64,000 nucleotides of DNA, from contig CM061914.1 of assembly GCA_031002005.1 (NCBI GenBank), positions 14,060,148 through 14,124,147 of the forward strand, written 5' to 3'. This document shows positions 11,321 to 23,190 of the stretch, piece by piece. The notes beneath the pieces are model-generated. The model worked only from the letters and a program-made list of their open reading frames with translations, was not told the DNA's origin and made no database searches. This DNA is from Vandiemenella viatica (lineage: Eukaryota > Arthropoda > Insecta > Orthoptera > Morabidae). Position 1 is the stretch's first letter; the number at the start of each line of letters is the position of its first letter. Position numbers and translations under genes: made by a program.

Positions 11321-12625
11321 TAATTAAATTAAATGGCAATTTCCCTACACACGCATCTACCTTCTTTCCTGCACCCACCTACATTTGCCCTCTACAAATT
11401 TTAAATTTAAATTCTGTCAACGTTTTTGATAAATTATTCATCATTTCCCTTGGTAACTCAATCCAATCCCTGACACCCTTACCTAAGAAAGAGAATCTTC
11501 CTTCACCATTGTGCCTGAAATCAAGTGCCAGCTTGTGGTCATGGTCATCTTTTCCCTTCCATGCACTACGTTTCATACCTACACCAATATCTTTCCATGC
11601 CTCATCGCCAATATACGCCTTGCACACTCCCATGACCCTCCTCAACCTCCTCCTGTCTTGCAATGAATCCCATTCCAGCTCTTTTATCATATCTGTTACT
11701 GATTACAATCTGCGATAATTTCCAGAAACAAATCTAGCAGCCCTTTTTTGCACCCTCTCCAACACCTGTATCTGGTAGGTCTACATAAAATGAGGGTCCC
11801 ATACTACACTACCATATTCGAGCAATGGTCTGACCAAAGTTTTGTAACCCAATTCCTTTACTTCTTTCGTACATCAACTCATCACTCTCTCCAACAAGTT
11901 CAGGATTTTGAAATCTTTTCCTACCACCTGTCCAATGTGTCCTGCCCAGTTAAGCTTGTTATCAAATGTAATGCAAAGACATTTAGATTTCAAGACTTCA
12001 ACAAGCAATTCTTTCCCCACCTTATAATCATAATCAACCTTTCGTTTTTTATTTGTGTATCTAATAAGCTGACTCTTCTTTGCATTTATCTTTACCAACC
12101 CAACTAGATATCCTGTCCAGATCACCCTGCAACTGTTTACAGTCCTCTACAGTTTTGATGCTTTTATATAGCTTTATGTCATCTGCAAACAATCAAATTT
12201 CAGATAGTAAACAATCACCACAATTATTCATTAGAATAATTAATAGCAATGGTCCCAATACGCTACCCTGTGGCACTCCCATATTTACTTCCGCTTCTTT
12301 TGATACTGCATTTCCTACCCTAACTTTCTGTTTCCACCTTTTAAAAACACTTCTACCCAGAAAATCACTTTCTCATTCACTCCAATAGTTTTTACCTTAT
12401 TTACTACCATTTTATGGCTCATTCTGTCAAAAGCCTTTGATGGATCTAGTGCTACACTGTCAATTTAGCCTCCCTTGTCCATTTCATCCGAATTATTTTA
12501 TCAATCCCACCAACTGAGATTCGCATGGATATCCTTGCCCGAACCCATGTTGCCTGCTTGAAAACCACTTACATTCCTCACGTATATTCCTGATGTGGTT
12601 GCATACCAATCTCTCGACTAATTTA

Positions 12626-14565
12626 TCTGAACTGAAAACACTCTAGCACAAGAGAAATATTTGCAGTAATGGTAGACTTAGGTCTAAGAACTAACTGTGA
12701 AAGGAGCTCGACCCAGGAGAAATGGAATGCATTAAAGACCGAAATAATGAAAGCTGGCAAAGAAACATTAGGCTTTAGGGAACAAGCTGCCAGAAAACCT
12801 TGGATCACTGAAGAAATTTTGCAGCTGATGGATCAGAGGAGAAGGTACAAAAATGCTCAGGATGAAGCAGGAAGATAGCAGTACAGGCAATTTAGAAATC
12901 AAGTAAATAGGAAATGCAAAATAGCAAAAGAAAAATGGCTACAAGAAAAGTGTGAAGAAGTAGAAAAGGAAATGGTCGCAGGAAAAGTAGATGTTGCATA
13001 TAGAAAGATCAAACAGAATTTTGGAGAAATTAAAGCTGCCGATGGGAAACCTCTTTTAAGGTCAGAAGATAGAGCTAACAGATGGAAGGAATACATTGAG
13101 AAACTGTATGTTGGGGACGACTTGAACAATAGTGTATTGGAAAAGGAAGGCGATGTCGACATTGATGACTTGGGAGATCCTGTTTTGAGGACAGAATTGA
13201 ATAAAGCTCTGAATGACTTGAAAGCAAATAAGGCAGTTGGAGTTGATGAGATCCCTGCAGAACTTCTTATACCTCTAGAAGAGGAAGGAATCGAAAGATT
13301 ATTCAAGCTGATATCAAAAAGTTATGAAACAGGAGAAATTCTAACCCTAATTTTAATAAAAATATCACCTTCACACTTCCAAAGAAAGCACAAGCCGACA
13401 AATGTGAGATTTATCGCACCATTAGTCTAACATCACATACTTCAAAATTACTGACCAGAATAATATACAGAAGGATGGAAAAGGTAGTAGAAGAGATAGT
13501 AGGTGAAGATCAATTTGGGTTTAGGAAAAATCGCTGTACAAGGGAAACAATTCTGTCTTTAAGATTAATACTTGAAGGGGGGATCAAGAAAAGCAAAGAT
13601 ACTTTTATGGCATTTGTTGATTTGGAAAAAGCTTTTGATAATGTTAGGTGGGACAAGATGTTCAAAATTTTAAATAAGTCAGGTCTAAAGTATCGAGATA
13701 AAAGAATACTCTATATACTATATAAGAATCAGGTGGCTATAAGAAAAGTAGAGAATCACGAGAGACATACATCAGTTAAAAAGGGTGTGAGACAAGGTTG
13801 TAGTCTATCCCCGCTAATATTCAACTTGTATGTAGAAGAAGCAATGAAGAAAGTCAAAGAAAAATTTCCATGTGACATTTGTTTACAGGGAGAAAAATTC
13901 AGTATGCTACGATTTGCTGATGACATTGTCTTGTTAGCAGAGAGGGCTAAGGATATTGAGAAGTTATTGAATGGCGTGAACAAAATACTGAAGGAAGATT
14001 TTGGACTGAATATAAATCAAAGTAAGACAAAAGAGATGAAATGTAGCAGAAAGAGCCTTCATGAAAAAGAGAAACTTTTTAGTTTCAAATATTGATCTAG
14101 GAATTAGAAATAACTTTTTAAAACTCTATGTGTGGAGCACAGCACTTTACGGTAGCGAAACATGGACTTTAGGAACACCGGAAAGAAAGAAACTTGAAGC
14201 ATTTGAAATGTGTTGCTACAGAAGAATGCTGAAAATTAGGTGGACAGACAAAGTAAGAAATGAACGAGTTTTGGAAATGATTGGTGAGAAAAGAAGTTTA
14301 TGGAAGAAGCTTATAGGAAGAAGAGACAGGCTGGTAGGTCATATTTTGAGACATGCTGGATTGGTTAATTTTTAGTGGATGGAACAGTCGAAGGTAAGAA
14401 CTGTAGAGGAAGACAGAGATTAGAATATATGAAGCAGATAATTGAGGACGTGGGTTGTAAGGGGTATGTAGAAATGAAGAGGTTAGCACAGGATAGGAAG
14501 GGATGGATGATTGCATCAAACCAGTCGAAAGAATGACGACAGCAAAAAAAAAAAAAAAAAAAAAA
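12626..14565 (+). mobile_element. RTE-like LINE copy 2, inserted in CR1-like copy A
   Basis: Copy B of the host LINE reads ATTTACCTACCACTG at 49448-49462. Here ATTTA (12621-12625) and TACCTACCACTG (14566 onward) are separated by this plus-strand LINE, so the empty site gives exact edges and a minimal TA duplication. The element is 5'-truncated within the endonuclease-RT linker. It ends with GACGACAGC and 22 A residues (14544-14565). Confidence 0.9.
12669..14375 (+). pseudogene. LINE linker and reverse transcriptase (RTE-like), broken
   Basis: Frames in order are as follows. The linker with KPWITEEILQLMDQRRRYKN is at 12669-12878. The segment 12972-13430 has LNDLKANKAVGVDEIPAELL, the block before RT domain 1. 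RT at 13475-14095 has FVDLEKAFDNVRWDK, VRQGCSLSPLIFNLYVEEA and FADDIVLLAE. The C-terminal part at 14061-14375 has YGSETWTLG and RMLKIRWTDKV. At least four frame breaks or stops occur, including a deletion near 14050 that removes the segment between MKCSRK and the late RT seen intact in copy 1. Without an endonuclease this copy is dead, but it shows more of the family's N-terminal RT than copy 1. Confidence 0.8.
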
Positions 14566-15487
14566 TACCTACCACTGATGTCAAACTGATCGTTCTATAA
14601 TTTTCGACTCTATTTCTCACCCCTCCCTTATGTACCGGCACTACTATAGCACTTTTCCAGTCTTGTGGTAAGCAGCAAGTGTCTAGACTCAATTTAAATA
14701 ATATTTCAAGATAAGCTACAATGTCACATCCGACTATCTTTAAGATATCTGTAGTAATATTATTTACGCCAGCCCTTTCATATTTTTTCAGCGTTCTTAT
14801 TTACTTCATGATTTCCTTAGGATGAATTTCAAATTTTTTGGTCTCTTCATTTTTAATTGTGTTGTTAAGCTCGTTCTCCGAATTAGACCCTCCAGTTTCT
14901 GATTCATTGTCCCTAATGCTGTCACTAAACTAGTTACTTAAAGTCTCTGCCCTTTTCAAATCCTCAGTAACTATTTCTCCATCCTTATCTATAAGCGTCT
15001 CTACACCCTCCCTTCCCCTCAGTTTCCTGATATAGCCATAGAACTTTCTGGATGCATCAGTCAGTGGTCCTCCTGCACTGACAATACTCTTCATAAACCC
15101 ATCTTTAGCCACCTTCTATGCTATTACTATGTAAGTCCTTGTTTAATTGTTTTAAATATTCCTACTACCCTGTTGTCCGTTAACTCTGTTCTCTTCTTAC
15201 CAACCTCACTTCCTATCATAGTACACAGGTTCTCTACTTCTCTTTATTTTCTGCTTTGGATTAAATTTTCCTTTCCCTTTCTTATTATCTCATTGAATTC
15301 TTCCCACCTTGACTCTACCTTCCATTTCCTGAAACGTTCTCTGAAATTCCATTGAAATTCGAAATCTGTGCCTTTTTATAATTGTATCTATTTCCCCCTT
15401 CAATTTTGGTTGCTGGTTCACTGAATCCTCTAATATCCATCAGAACTGCTTCATGATCGCTTATTCCTTCGGTTACTTGACACCTCG

Positions 15488-16323
15488 TAACCTTCATTAT
15501 TATTACAATTAAATTAATATAAAAAATTGAATAGAAATTACAAGTCATACGAAAATTACGAACTGACTGCAATTTGGTTGCCACATGTTGAGTTTGCGAC
15601 CAGTAATATAATATATCCAAGCTATTGAAAATGATAATATGTGTAAGGATAAAACTAATAAACCAACAGTAGTTTAAGTCAAAATTGTATAAGACACTGT
15701 GATAATGGTATGAAATTGTCCTCTGCAGAGTACTAGATGTTTATGTTCAGTAAATAAACTATAAAAAAAGTTTTACTCCACAAAACAGTAAATAGCCGAC
15801 CTAGCGCGAGTCGACTTTAATGACCTTCACAGAAATGTGATAGGTAATACTGCAATGCTCTAGATATATTTTGGCTATGCAGCGGAATCCGTTCTACTCT
15901 CCTCCAAACCCGCACCGCGTTGCAACTATCTGCGTCAGTGAAATCATAGATTTTACCTACCCTAACCATTAGAAGGCAATAAACATTGAATCAATATCAA
16001 TAAAACAGTGTTAATACATGGCAAAATAATCCCAATGCTTTTGTTTTTCCTGGTCGGCAATGTCAAATTATTTTAAATGTAAGACCTTTTACTACAATCA
16101 TTATCGTCGTTGCTTCCCCCACAGTCCAATTTGCTCTTGTCTTGCACACTCTTTTCTATTTCCCTAATCCCGCTATCCATGATCTTCCTCGAGGCCTCCT
16201 CCCTTTCCTTTTTATTTGGTATCCATTCGTCACCCATAGTCATACCACTAGAATTTTCTATCCTCAGCCGGTTCCTTTTAATTATCTTGCTCACATACCA
16301 CTAGTCATCGCGCAACTTGTATG
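15488..16323. other. Unassigned sequence between LINE copy A and the hAT block
   Basis: A 73-codon minus-strand frame at 16073-16294 is charged, with EEASRKIMDSGIREIEKS. It could be a remnant of a LINE first ORF. I found no RT, transposase or tRNA-like motif. The last 8 bases before the hAT block (16324-16331, GTCTAGTT) are its TSD. Confidence 0.3.
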
Positions 16324-16544
16324 GTCTAGTTCAGGGATCCCCAAAGTGGTCGGTATTGACCCCTGGGGGTCGATAAGAGTTCTCCAGGGATCGATTAATT
16401 CACGGCGGTCGATTGATAATAAAGAGGATCGATTAAATTGTCTAGGAAAAAATGGGAATATTCCAATAAAAATCCAAAATAACTGACTACGCCCGTTACA
16501 ACCTGAGTTTTACCGAAGCCTGCGTCGCTTTAGGTATGTGTTAA

Positions 16545-17185
16545 GGAGGAAACATACTGGAGCGGAGAGCATAGCAACGACGAGAGCGAAGAACAAAGCA
16601 GCGAAAACAAATAAACCAATGGATTGTTGCGGTGACTCATACTGGGGCGCAAAGCGGTGAGGGTGAGGTAATAATGGAGCAAAGCTTTGCGTTCGAAATG
16701 TTTGATTTCGCCGCTTTACTCTTCACTCGCATTGTTGGTTTGCTAGTGGTTATTCCTGTGAGAAACGAATGTAGACCAATTTATGAATTGTGTTTCTTCT
16801 AAGGTCCGTCTTTGGGATAAGAAAAAAGTTGAACATCACAATTATTTTATTTTAGCTAAGCTACGTGACGAACTAAACAAGTATTATTTACTTCGGGTAT
16901 TTAAGCATTTTATATTCGGGAGGACGCCGGTTCGAATCCCCGTCCGGGCATCCGGATTTGGGTTTTCCATGGTTTCCCCAAATCACTCAAGGCTAATGTC
17001 GGGATGCTTTCTCCAAAAAGCCATGGCCGAATTCCTTCCAGTTCCTTGTCCGCAGTCCCATCCCGCCTCTAATGACCGCGCTGTCGACGAGTCGTGAAGC
17101 CAGAGAGGTGGGGGTGGGGGGGGGGCAGTGAACGCTGCTGGTTCATTATACACAAGTTGCACTGTTACACTCTAGTATGGTTTCC
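16545..17185 (+). mobile_element. Possible degenerate PIF/Harbinger fragment
   Basis: AGGAGGAAACATACTGGAG near 16550 and CTAGTATGGTTTCC near 17172 look like a decayed inverted pair. Between them a short frame encodes KKVEHHNYFILAKLRDELN, which resembles the segment preceding a Harbinger nuclease domain. No TSD was confirmed, and a SINE piece occupies the right half. This is a weak call. Confidence 0.3.
16915..17130 (+). mobile_element. tRNA-derived SINE (family S1), 5'-truncated
   Basis: It begins ATTCGGGAGGACGCCGGTTC with a B box (GGTTCGAATCC). It continues with the S1 body motifs GGGTTTTCCATGGTTTCC, AAATCACTC and CATGGCCGAATT, shared with the copies at 47391 and 47921. The A-box half of the tRNA head is missing. 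The 3' end is vague, running into a G-rich stretch. Confidence 0.75.
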
Positions 17186-17254
17186 AATCTATGTATTGCA
17201 TATCTAAATGTAGATTTTGTCCTTTACATAGAAAATATCGTAATACGAGGCGTA

Positions 17255-18548
17255 CAAGGTCTGTCCCAAAAGTAAGTAGAATAAATCCACGAAAAACAAT
17301 TTATTGTATATCAAAGTACAAATTACTAAAATTCTTCAAAATAGCGCCCTTGTGCATCGACACACCGTTGCCAGCGCCTCTGCCAGTGGCAGTATGCTTC
17401 CTGGAAGGCTTCGACTGGAACCTCGTTCAGGCATCTCGTCACGGCCTCTTTGGCGTTATCCAGCGTTCCAAAATGGTTGCCTTTTAAGCTCCTTTTTATT
17501 CTTGGGAACAAAAAGAAGTCCGCCGGAGCCAGATCGGGGCTGTAGGGCGCTTGGGGCAGCGTTGCCACCTTGTGCTTGGCTAGGTACTCGGTCACGATGG
17601 AGGCGGTGTGGGGCGGCGCGTTGTCGTGGTGCAGTCTCCAGTTGGCAAAGATCTCCTTCCGGATGCGTTGCACTCTCTTCCGCAGCTTTTCGAGAACTTC
17701 CAAATAAAACTTACTGTTCACTGTCTGACCCTGAGGCACAAACTCTTTGTGGACAATACCTTTTGAGTCGAAAAAGACTGAGCATCGCCTTTACCCGGGA
17801 CTTGCTCATCCTTGCCTTCTTCGGCCGCGGGGAATTCTTTGTGTGCCATTCTGCACTTTGTCTTTTTGACTCGGGGTCGTACTCAAAGACCCATGTTTCG
17901 TCACCAGTAATCACGTTATCTAAAAAATTTGGATCACTTTCACAGCGTTCCAAGAGATCACGCAAGATTGCCACACGAGCAGCCTTCTGATTGGGCGACA
18001 GGACTTTCGGGACCATTTTGGCACACACCTTTCTCATGGCTAAATCTTCTGTAAGAATGCGATACACTGTGGTTTTTGGAATATTGCACTCTTCTGCTAA
18101 CATTCTGATACTCAGGCGTCGATCGGAATTGAGCATGTCTCTCACTTTTTGCACATTTTCGTCGCACTGTGTCGTTGACGGACGTCCAGAGCGTTCCTCG
18201 TCGTCAACCTTCTCTCTACCCTCCCGGAACATTTTGTGCCAGCGGAAAACCATTCCTTGGGACATTGCTTCATCTCCATATGCATCCTTGATCATGGTCA
18301 AGGTCTCCGAACCCGATGTTCTGAGCTTAACACAAAATTTTATCGCGTATCGTTGCTCCACGGAACGTGACATCGTGAACTCGTGACGCGACTCTCGAAT
18401 TAGGTCCAAGTCTATCAGCGATACGCACACTGTAACGGCCTGCAGACAACTGACGCAGGTCGCGTTGCTTTCCTAAGACTCCTCACCACGTTTCCCGCCA
18501 ACAATCACCTCACTCCAGTCATTCTACTTACTTTTGGGACAGACCTTG
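17255..18548 (-). mobile_element. mariner element (mariner-1), near-intact
   Basis: The perfect 28-bp TIR starts CAAGGTCTGTCCCAAAAG at 17255, and its reverse complement ends at 18548. Both are flanked by TA (17253-17254 and 18549-18550). The length of 1294 bp is typical of mariner. The transposase is on the minus strand with one frameshift. It sits inside the left TIR of mariner-2. Confidence 0.95.
17326..18373 (-). pseudogene. mariner transposase, one frameshift
   Basis: The protein would bind the TIRs and cut and paste the element at TA. I chose the ATG at 18373 (MSRSVEQRYAIKFC); about 349 codons would be full length for the family. The N-terminal half has paired helix-turn-helix segments with ERSGRPST and SIRMLAEECNIPKTTVYRIL. 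The catalytic D,D34D residues are visible in ITGDETWVFEYDPESK, LHHDNAPPHTA and APYSPDLAPADFFLFP. A one-base indel near 17765-17775 shifts the frame between the first two aspartates. Otherwise the sequence is complete, so the element died recently or the break is an assembly error. Confidence 0.9.
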
Positions 18549-18589
18549 TATTTTTAAGTAAGTACCGTTTTGTCACACCGTGGCTGCAG

Positions 18590-19568
18590 CGCTACGGTCG
18601 GCGCCTAAAACCGATCGATATTCATCGTGAGTTCTGTGCGGTTTACGGACAAAACATTATGAGTGATGGAATGGTGAGAAAGTGGGTGAGAGCATTTAAA
18701 GATGGCCGCACAAATGTGCATGATGAACAACGAAGTGGGCGTCCTTCGGTCGTTAATGAAAGTTTGGTGCAGAAAGTGGACAATAAGGTGAGAGAAAACA
18801 GACGCTTTGATGACTTTCCTAATGTTTCTCGTAGTGTTTTTTATGGCATTGTGACCTAGATTGTGCTCACGTTGGGTACCGAAAATGTTAACGAATGTGT
18901 ACAAAACCAAACGTTTGGGCAGTGCATTGACTTTCCTTGAGCGGTACCACAACGATGGTGATGATTTCTTAAGCCAAATTGTTACGGGCGATGAGACATG
19001 GGTGGTCTACGTCACACCTGAATCAGAGCAACAGTCCATGGAAGTGCGGCATTCACATTCACCCAAAAAAGTGAAGTTCAAGCAAACTATTTCTGCCCGG
19101 AAAATCATGTGCACAGTTTTTTGGGACAGAAAAGGAATATTGCTTGTGGAATTTCTGCCTCGTAATGAGACAATCAATGCAGCATCTTATTGTGAGACAT
19201 TGAACAATCTGCGCTGTTCAATCCAAAACAAAAGACGTGGCAAGTTGAGCAAGGGCATCGTTTTGCTGCATGACAATGCCCGTCCACATGTGGCTAATCA
19301 GACCAAAGATCTCATCACATCTTTTCGATGGGAAACTCTAGATCATCCTCCGTACAGCCCTGATCTGGCGCCCAGTGACTACCATCTGTTCCTGCACTTG
19401 AAGAAACACCTGGGCGGTCAGCATCTTGACAACGATAACGAAGTCAAAACAGTTGTGATGCAGTGGTTAACAAGTCAGGCGGCAGACTTCTATGAGGAGG
19501 GTTTTCAAAAACTGGTACTACGTTATGACAAGTGCCTCAATACTGAAGGGAATTATTTAGAAAAGTAG
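18590..19568 (+). pseudogene. mariner-2 transposase, N-terminally decayed
   Basis: This is a different mariner subfamily from its neighbour. The helix-turn-helix part (18590-18859) has MVRKWVRAFKDGRTNVHDEQ and RSGRPSVV, then a stop. A long frame at 18861-19568 carries the whole catalytic domain: IVTGDETWVVYV, LLHDNARPHVANQ and HPPYSPDLAPSDYHLF. All three aspartates of the D,D34D triad are therefore present. The C-terminus LRYDKCLNTEGNYLEK is the normal mariner end. The first part of the DNA-binding domain is missing or unreadable, and frame breaks occur near 18858. Confidence 0.85.
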
Positions 19569-21190
19569 AGTAAGGTACAGGCTTTCATGTAAAATTAAAT
19601 TTATTGATATATATTTGCATGTCTTTTTTTAATTTCAAAACGGTACTTACTTAAAAAACATGCCTCGTATACTGAAAACCATTAAATTTAGATACTTCTT
19701 TTTTTATATTTTTCCTATCTAATTTTATTTAATAGGTAACTTTTAGATGTAATTATTATTCCTTCCAAGTCTAGATATCTATTGTTAGCAAAAAGTAGCA
19801 ACAATGCACTCTGAGAAAGAACAGACATTTCTTTACAGCTCGTGCGGTAATAAGTTGCGTCTCTTACTGCCGCTGTTTTGTTGTGCTGCGATCGTATCGT
19901 GTTGTTCATATTATAAACCTGAGTTTAATACCTACAATGTCGTCTACCACTGCTAAGAAGATATGCAGACAGTATTCACACGAGTATTTGAAATATGGTT
20001 TTGTGCCATCTTTTGCTAATGAAACTATTCCTATGTGCTTGTTATGTGTAAAAAACTGTTAGCAATGATGCTATGAAGCCGGCGAAAATGAAAGACCACT
20101 TGGAAAGGGTCAATTCTGATAAGAAAAACAAAGATTTTGAGTATTTCAAAATGCTAAAAGAGAAATTGAGAGGTTGGCCAAATTTAAGTACATATTTGAA
20201 GTCATCTGCTAGCGCTGATAGTGAAGGAGGACTGAGGACAAACTACAGCATCTCTCTTAACACAGCAAAGAAAGGCAAACCGTACACTATTGGTGAAGAG
20301 ATTATATTACCAGCTATAAAAGATGTAATTGAAACTGTTATGAAGAAAGACTCTCAACTAGTTTTAAAGTGCATACCATTGAGTGCAAATACTGTGCAGT
20401 GACGTATAGAGGAAATGGCCGATGATGTGGAAAGAACTTTGACCTCTGAGCTCCAGCATTGTAAGTTTGCTATTCAACATGACGAATCAACTTTCGGAAG
20501 TTCAAATCTTCTCTTGAATTATGTTCGGTTCCATAGTCCATTCCTGAATGACACTGTTGATGAATTTCTGTTTGCTAAATATCTTCAAACTGATTCATAA
20601 GGTGAGACAATTTTTTTATGTTTGCAAGATTATTTGAATAAGCACAAAATTCCTTTCTGAAATATTACTACAATAGCAGCTACCGACGGTGCACCTGCTA
20701 TGGTAGGCCGTTATAGAGGATTTTTCGTCTTTCTGAAGGAAAAGGTTCCTAAAGTACCTACCGTTCACTGTGTCCTACACATGCTGCATGTTGTAGTCAC
20801 AAAATTGAGTGGCGAGCTGCATGATACTCTAAAAGTGTGCATTGGGTCAATTAATAAAATTAAAGCTCATTCTCTCAATTCCCGACTGTTTGCGAAGTTA
20901 TGTGAAGAAAATGACGACGCTTTCAATCAATTACTTTTGCACACTGAGGTAAGGTGGTTGTCAAGAGGTTTGCAGAGGCTTGTTGACTTGCATGACTCGT
21001 CTGCAGAGTTTCTTAAGAATGTGGATCCATTACTATGTGATGAGTTAAAATAGTGCAAGAACCATCTGTTCTATTTGGCAGATCTTTATTCGAAATTTAA
21101 CGAAGTACAGAAGCGTTTGCAAGGAGAAAATGTTACTATTGTTCAAGCCAGTGGCGTAGCTAGGGGGGGGCGGTGGGGGCGGTCCGCCCC

Positions 21191-21218
21191 GGGTGTCACC
21201 CGTTTGGGGGTGACACCC
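21191..21218. repeat. Subterminal palindrome of hAT-B
   Basis: GGGTGTCACCC at 21191-21201 and its exact complement GGGTGACACCC at 21208-21218 could form an 11-bp stem with a 6-nt loop. Similar GGGTGACACC and GGGTGTCACCC blocks lie near the right end (26213 and 26236). Such motifs may be transposase-binding subterminal repeats. Confidence 0.5.
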
Positions 21219-22089
21219 GCATTTCGAAAGTAGTAATCGAAATTAGTGTGATACAAAATATATATATACATATATACTTTTTTTTGATAGACTTCTTTTA
21301 TCCTTTGGTGTCGAAACACGTCTACCTTTAATGTTCTGAATATTTCTTTTTAAGTTGATCTATCGCTTTTTCAAATACGATCCAGTACAGTAGAGTATAA
21401 TAATATTATTGGCTACACCACGCGCTTAAACAATAGAGCATCGCTCTGTTGCTCCAACAATCACACGAACTCGTTGTGCTTGCCGTCCGTCACAGTTGTT
21501 TGGTTTGTACGAGCGGCGGTGGATATAATGTAAGTTTTCTTGTATTAAGAGAGGAAGTTTTAAAATTAAAGGATATATCTAAAATTGTTGAAATCATGGT
21601 AATTAGGCAGTTAAATTGTAATTCCTCGAAATTATTTCAAGAAAAATGTTAGATTTTCCTTTGAAAATGAAAAAAAGCAACCAAGGGTATGCTGGAATAC
21701 GCGTAGTCTACTCTTCAAAATTGTTTTGCTTTTTTGGAGTTCTATTAGCTTTCTAGCTAAGATTCACAAGTGACTTGAAGTATTTTCTAGTAATTTTTGA
21801 ATTTATCATCTGGCAGATTCGAATTGAGTACATTTTGTGTTATCCGATATACACTCTGCGTACCTTCCTTTTGTCGACAGTGCACCTATACTCGACATGA
21901 AATCGTATCTGTTCGAATTTATGCAAATAAAATGATTCGGAAAACTGCATTAAACTAGCAATACGGTCAGGTTTTAAGTCAATCCGGACGAGTCCAAGTG
22001 TTATCGTCTGTCGGTAATCAGTTTTTGTAGGGCATCTGTTTAAAACAGTCGGAACCGCGTAACTTGCTAGCGAAATCGTAAGATTAGTA

Positions 22090-22384
22090 AGGGGACATCC
22101 ATAAATTACGTGAGGTGTTTTTCCGGATTTTCGGACCCTCCTCCCCCTACGGATCGTCTTCGTAACTTTTTGAGACCTTTTTTTTAGGTCTCACCCTCCC
22201 AAAGCCGATTACACCCACACTTTTCGACGAAATACCCCCCTAAACTCGACATTCGCGTTATTTGTAAACACTTTTTTTTTTAGCTCTACAGTCCAACATA
22301 ATTTTAAAAAATCTCACGTGAGAATTGGTGAGATTTCGCTGGACCCCGCCCCTATTTCACCTCACGTAATTTATGGATGCCCCC
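22090..22384. mobile_element. MITE with ~25-bp TIRs, TA target
   Basis: The left end AGGGGACATCCATAAATTAC and the right end GTAATTTATGGATGCCCCC are near-perfect inverted copies continuing into GTGAGGT/CTCAC. TA flanks both sides (22088-22089 and 22385-22386). At 295 bp it has no coding capacity. TA TSD and TIR style suggest Tc1/mariner/pogo mobilisation. Confidence 0.8.
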
Positions 22385-23190
22385 TATTCACTTTAACTCT
22401 AGGTTCATGTAAGTTTGATATGCTTTCTACTGATTGAGAATATACAAATATGATCGCGATCAAATAAATAAGCGTATGATTCTCTAAGAATTTTCCATCA
22501 TAAATTTACGGAAGAAGATTTCTTTGTCGAATACACGTACCTACATTCTTATGGGTTCCTTAAATCGACAGGGATGTCGAACTTCTGTTCCTGAACAAAA
22601 ATTGAGCTTTAATCATAAACTGAACGAACATTCGAGCCGTTTACATCTTTATTTATACGCTACTGAGCGGTGCTAGAAATCTAAAATTTACACCTGGAGA
22701 TGGGCGTCGAAACATATCATATTTAGGAGTCTGTAGCTACTTATTTCTTAGGCAGGTAGTAAAATACTTCACTTATTAAGTACTTCATGTAAAGGTGGCA
22801 GATATCTCAAAGGCGTGTTCTTTTATTACCTGACCGTTGCTTTTTTTTTTTTTTTAAATTACGTTTAATTATGATTTTATATTTTATTTATTCATCTATT
22901 TTTATGAAGGAACTTAATGTAGAGTTGCTTCTCTGGCTATACAGTATCCCCCAGGGTCTCACAACTTGTGGGACCCGGATCCTGGGTTTCCTCCAATGGG
23001 ACCCCATCTGGGTCTGGAATTGCTTCTACTTGGATCAAGCCACTTCTGTTAACTTTCCTCTCAATATGGTCCTCCAAATACCGAGGTAGTGAAGTCATTT
23101 CAATACATCCTATGATAACGTTTCAATAACAAATGGGAAGTTTTCGACTTTTTTAAATTTATAGTGAAATCTTATGGTCGCCCTATAGTT

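Larger units (their letters stand above)
11311..15487 (-). mobile_element. CR1-like LINE copy A, split by an RTE-like LINE
   Basis: This minus-strand non-LTR retrotransposon lies in two blocks, 11311-12625 and 14566-15487. The 3' block encodes the C-terminal motif WDSLQDRRRLRRVMGVCKAY (11379-11690). Further upstream come a repeat of KLNWAGHIGQVVGKDFKIL (11874-12125) and degenerate RT. The 5' block encodes the pre-RT linker with TDASRKFYGYIRKLRGRE (14930-15112) and the end of the endonuclease, VTEGISDHEAVLMDI (near 15400-15480). Similarity to copy B ends near 15487, so the element is 5'-truncated. Frames are heavily mutated. The CR1/Jockey-like assignment rests on the APE-type endonuclease end and the 3' motif and is not a formal classification. 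Confidence 0.8.
17246..19667 (+). mobile_element. mariner element (mariner-2), with another mariner inside its left TIR
   Basis: The right end reads CGGTACTTACTTAAAAAACA then TGCCTCG. The reverse complement of this TIR is found on the left as CGAGGC (17246-17251) plus TTTTTAAGTAAGTACCG (18551-18567), interrupted by mariner-1. TA dinucleotides flank both outer ends (17244-17245 and 19668-19669). Removing mariner-1 leaves about 1.13 kb, slightly short for a mariner. The transposase N-terminus is partly missing. Confidence 0.85.

Noticed and set aside
17304..17990. 228-codon plus-strand frame
   Set aside because: It is the antisense shadow of the mariner-1 transposase, whose minus-strand product shows the D,D34D motifs.
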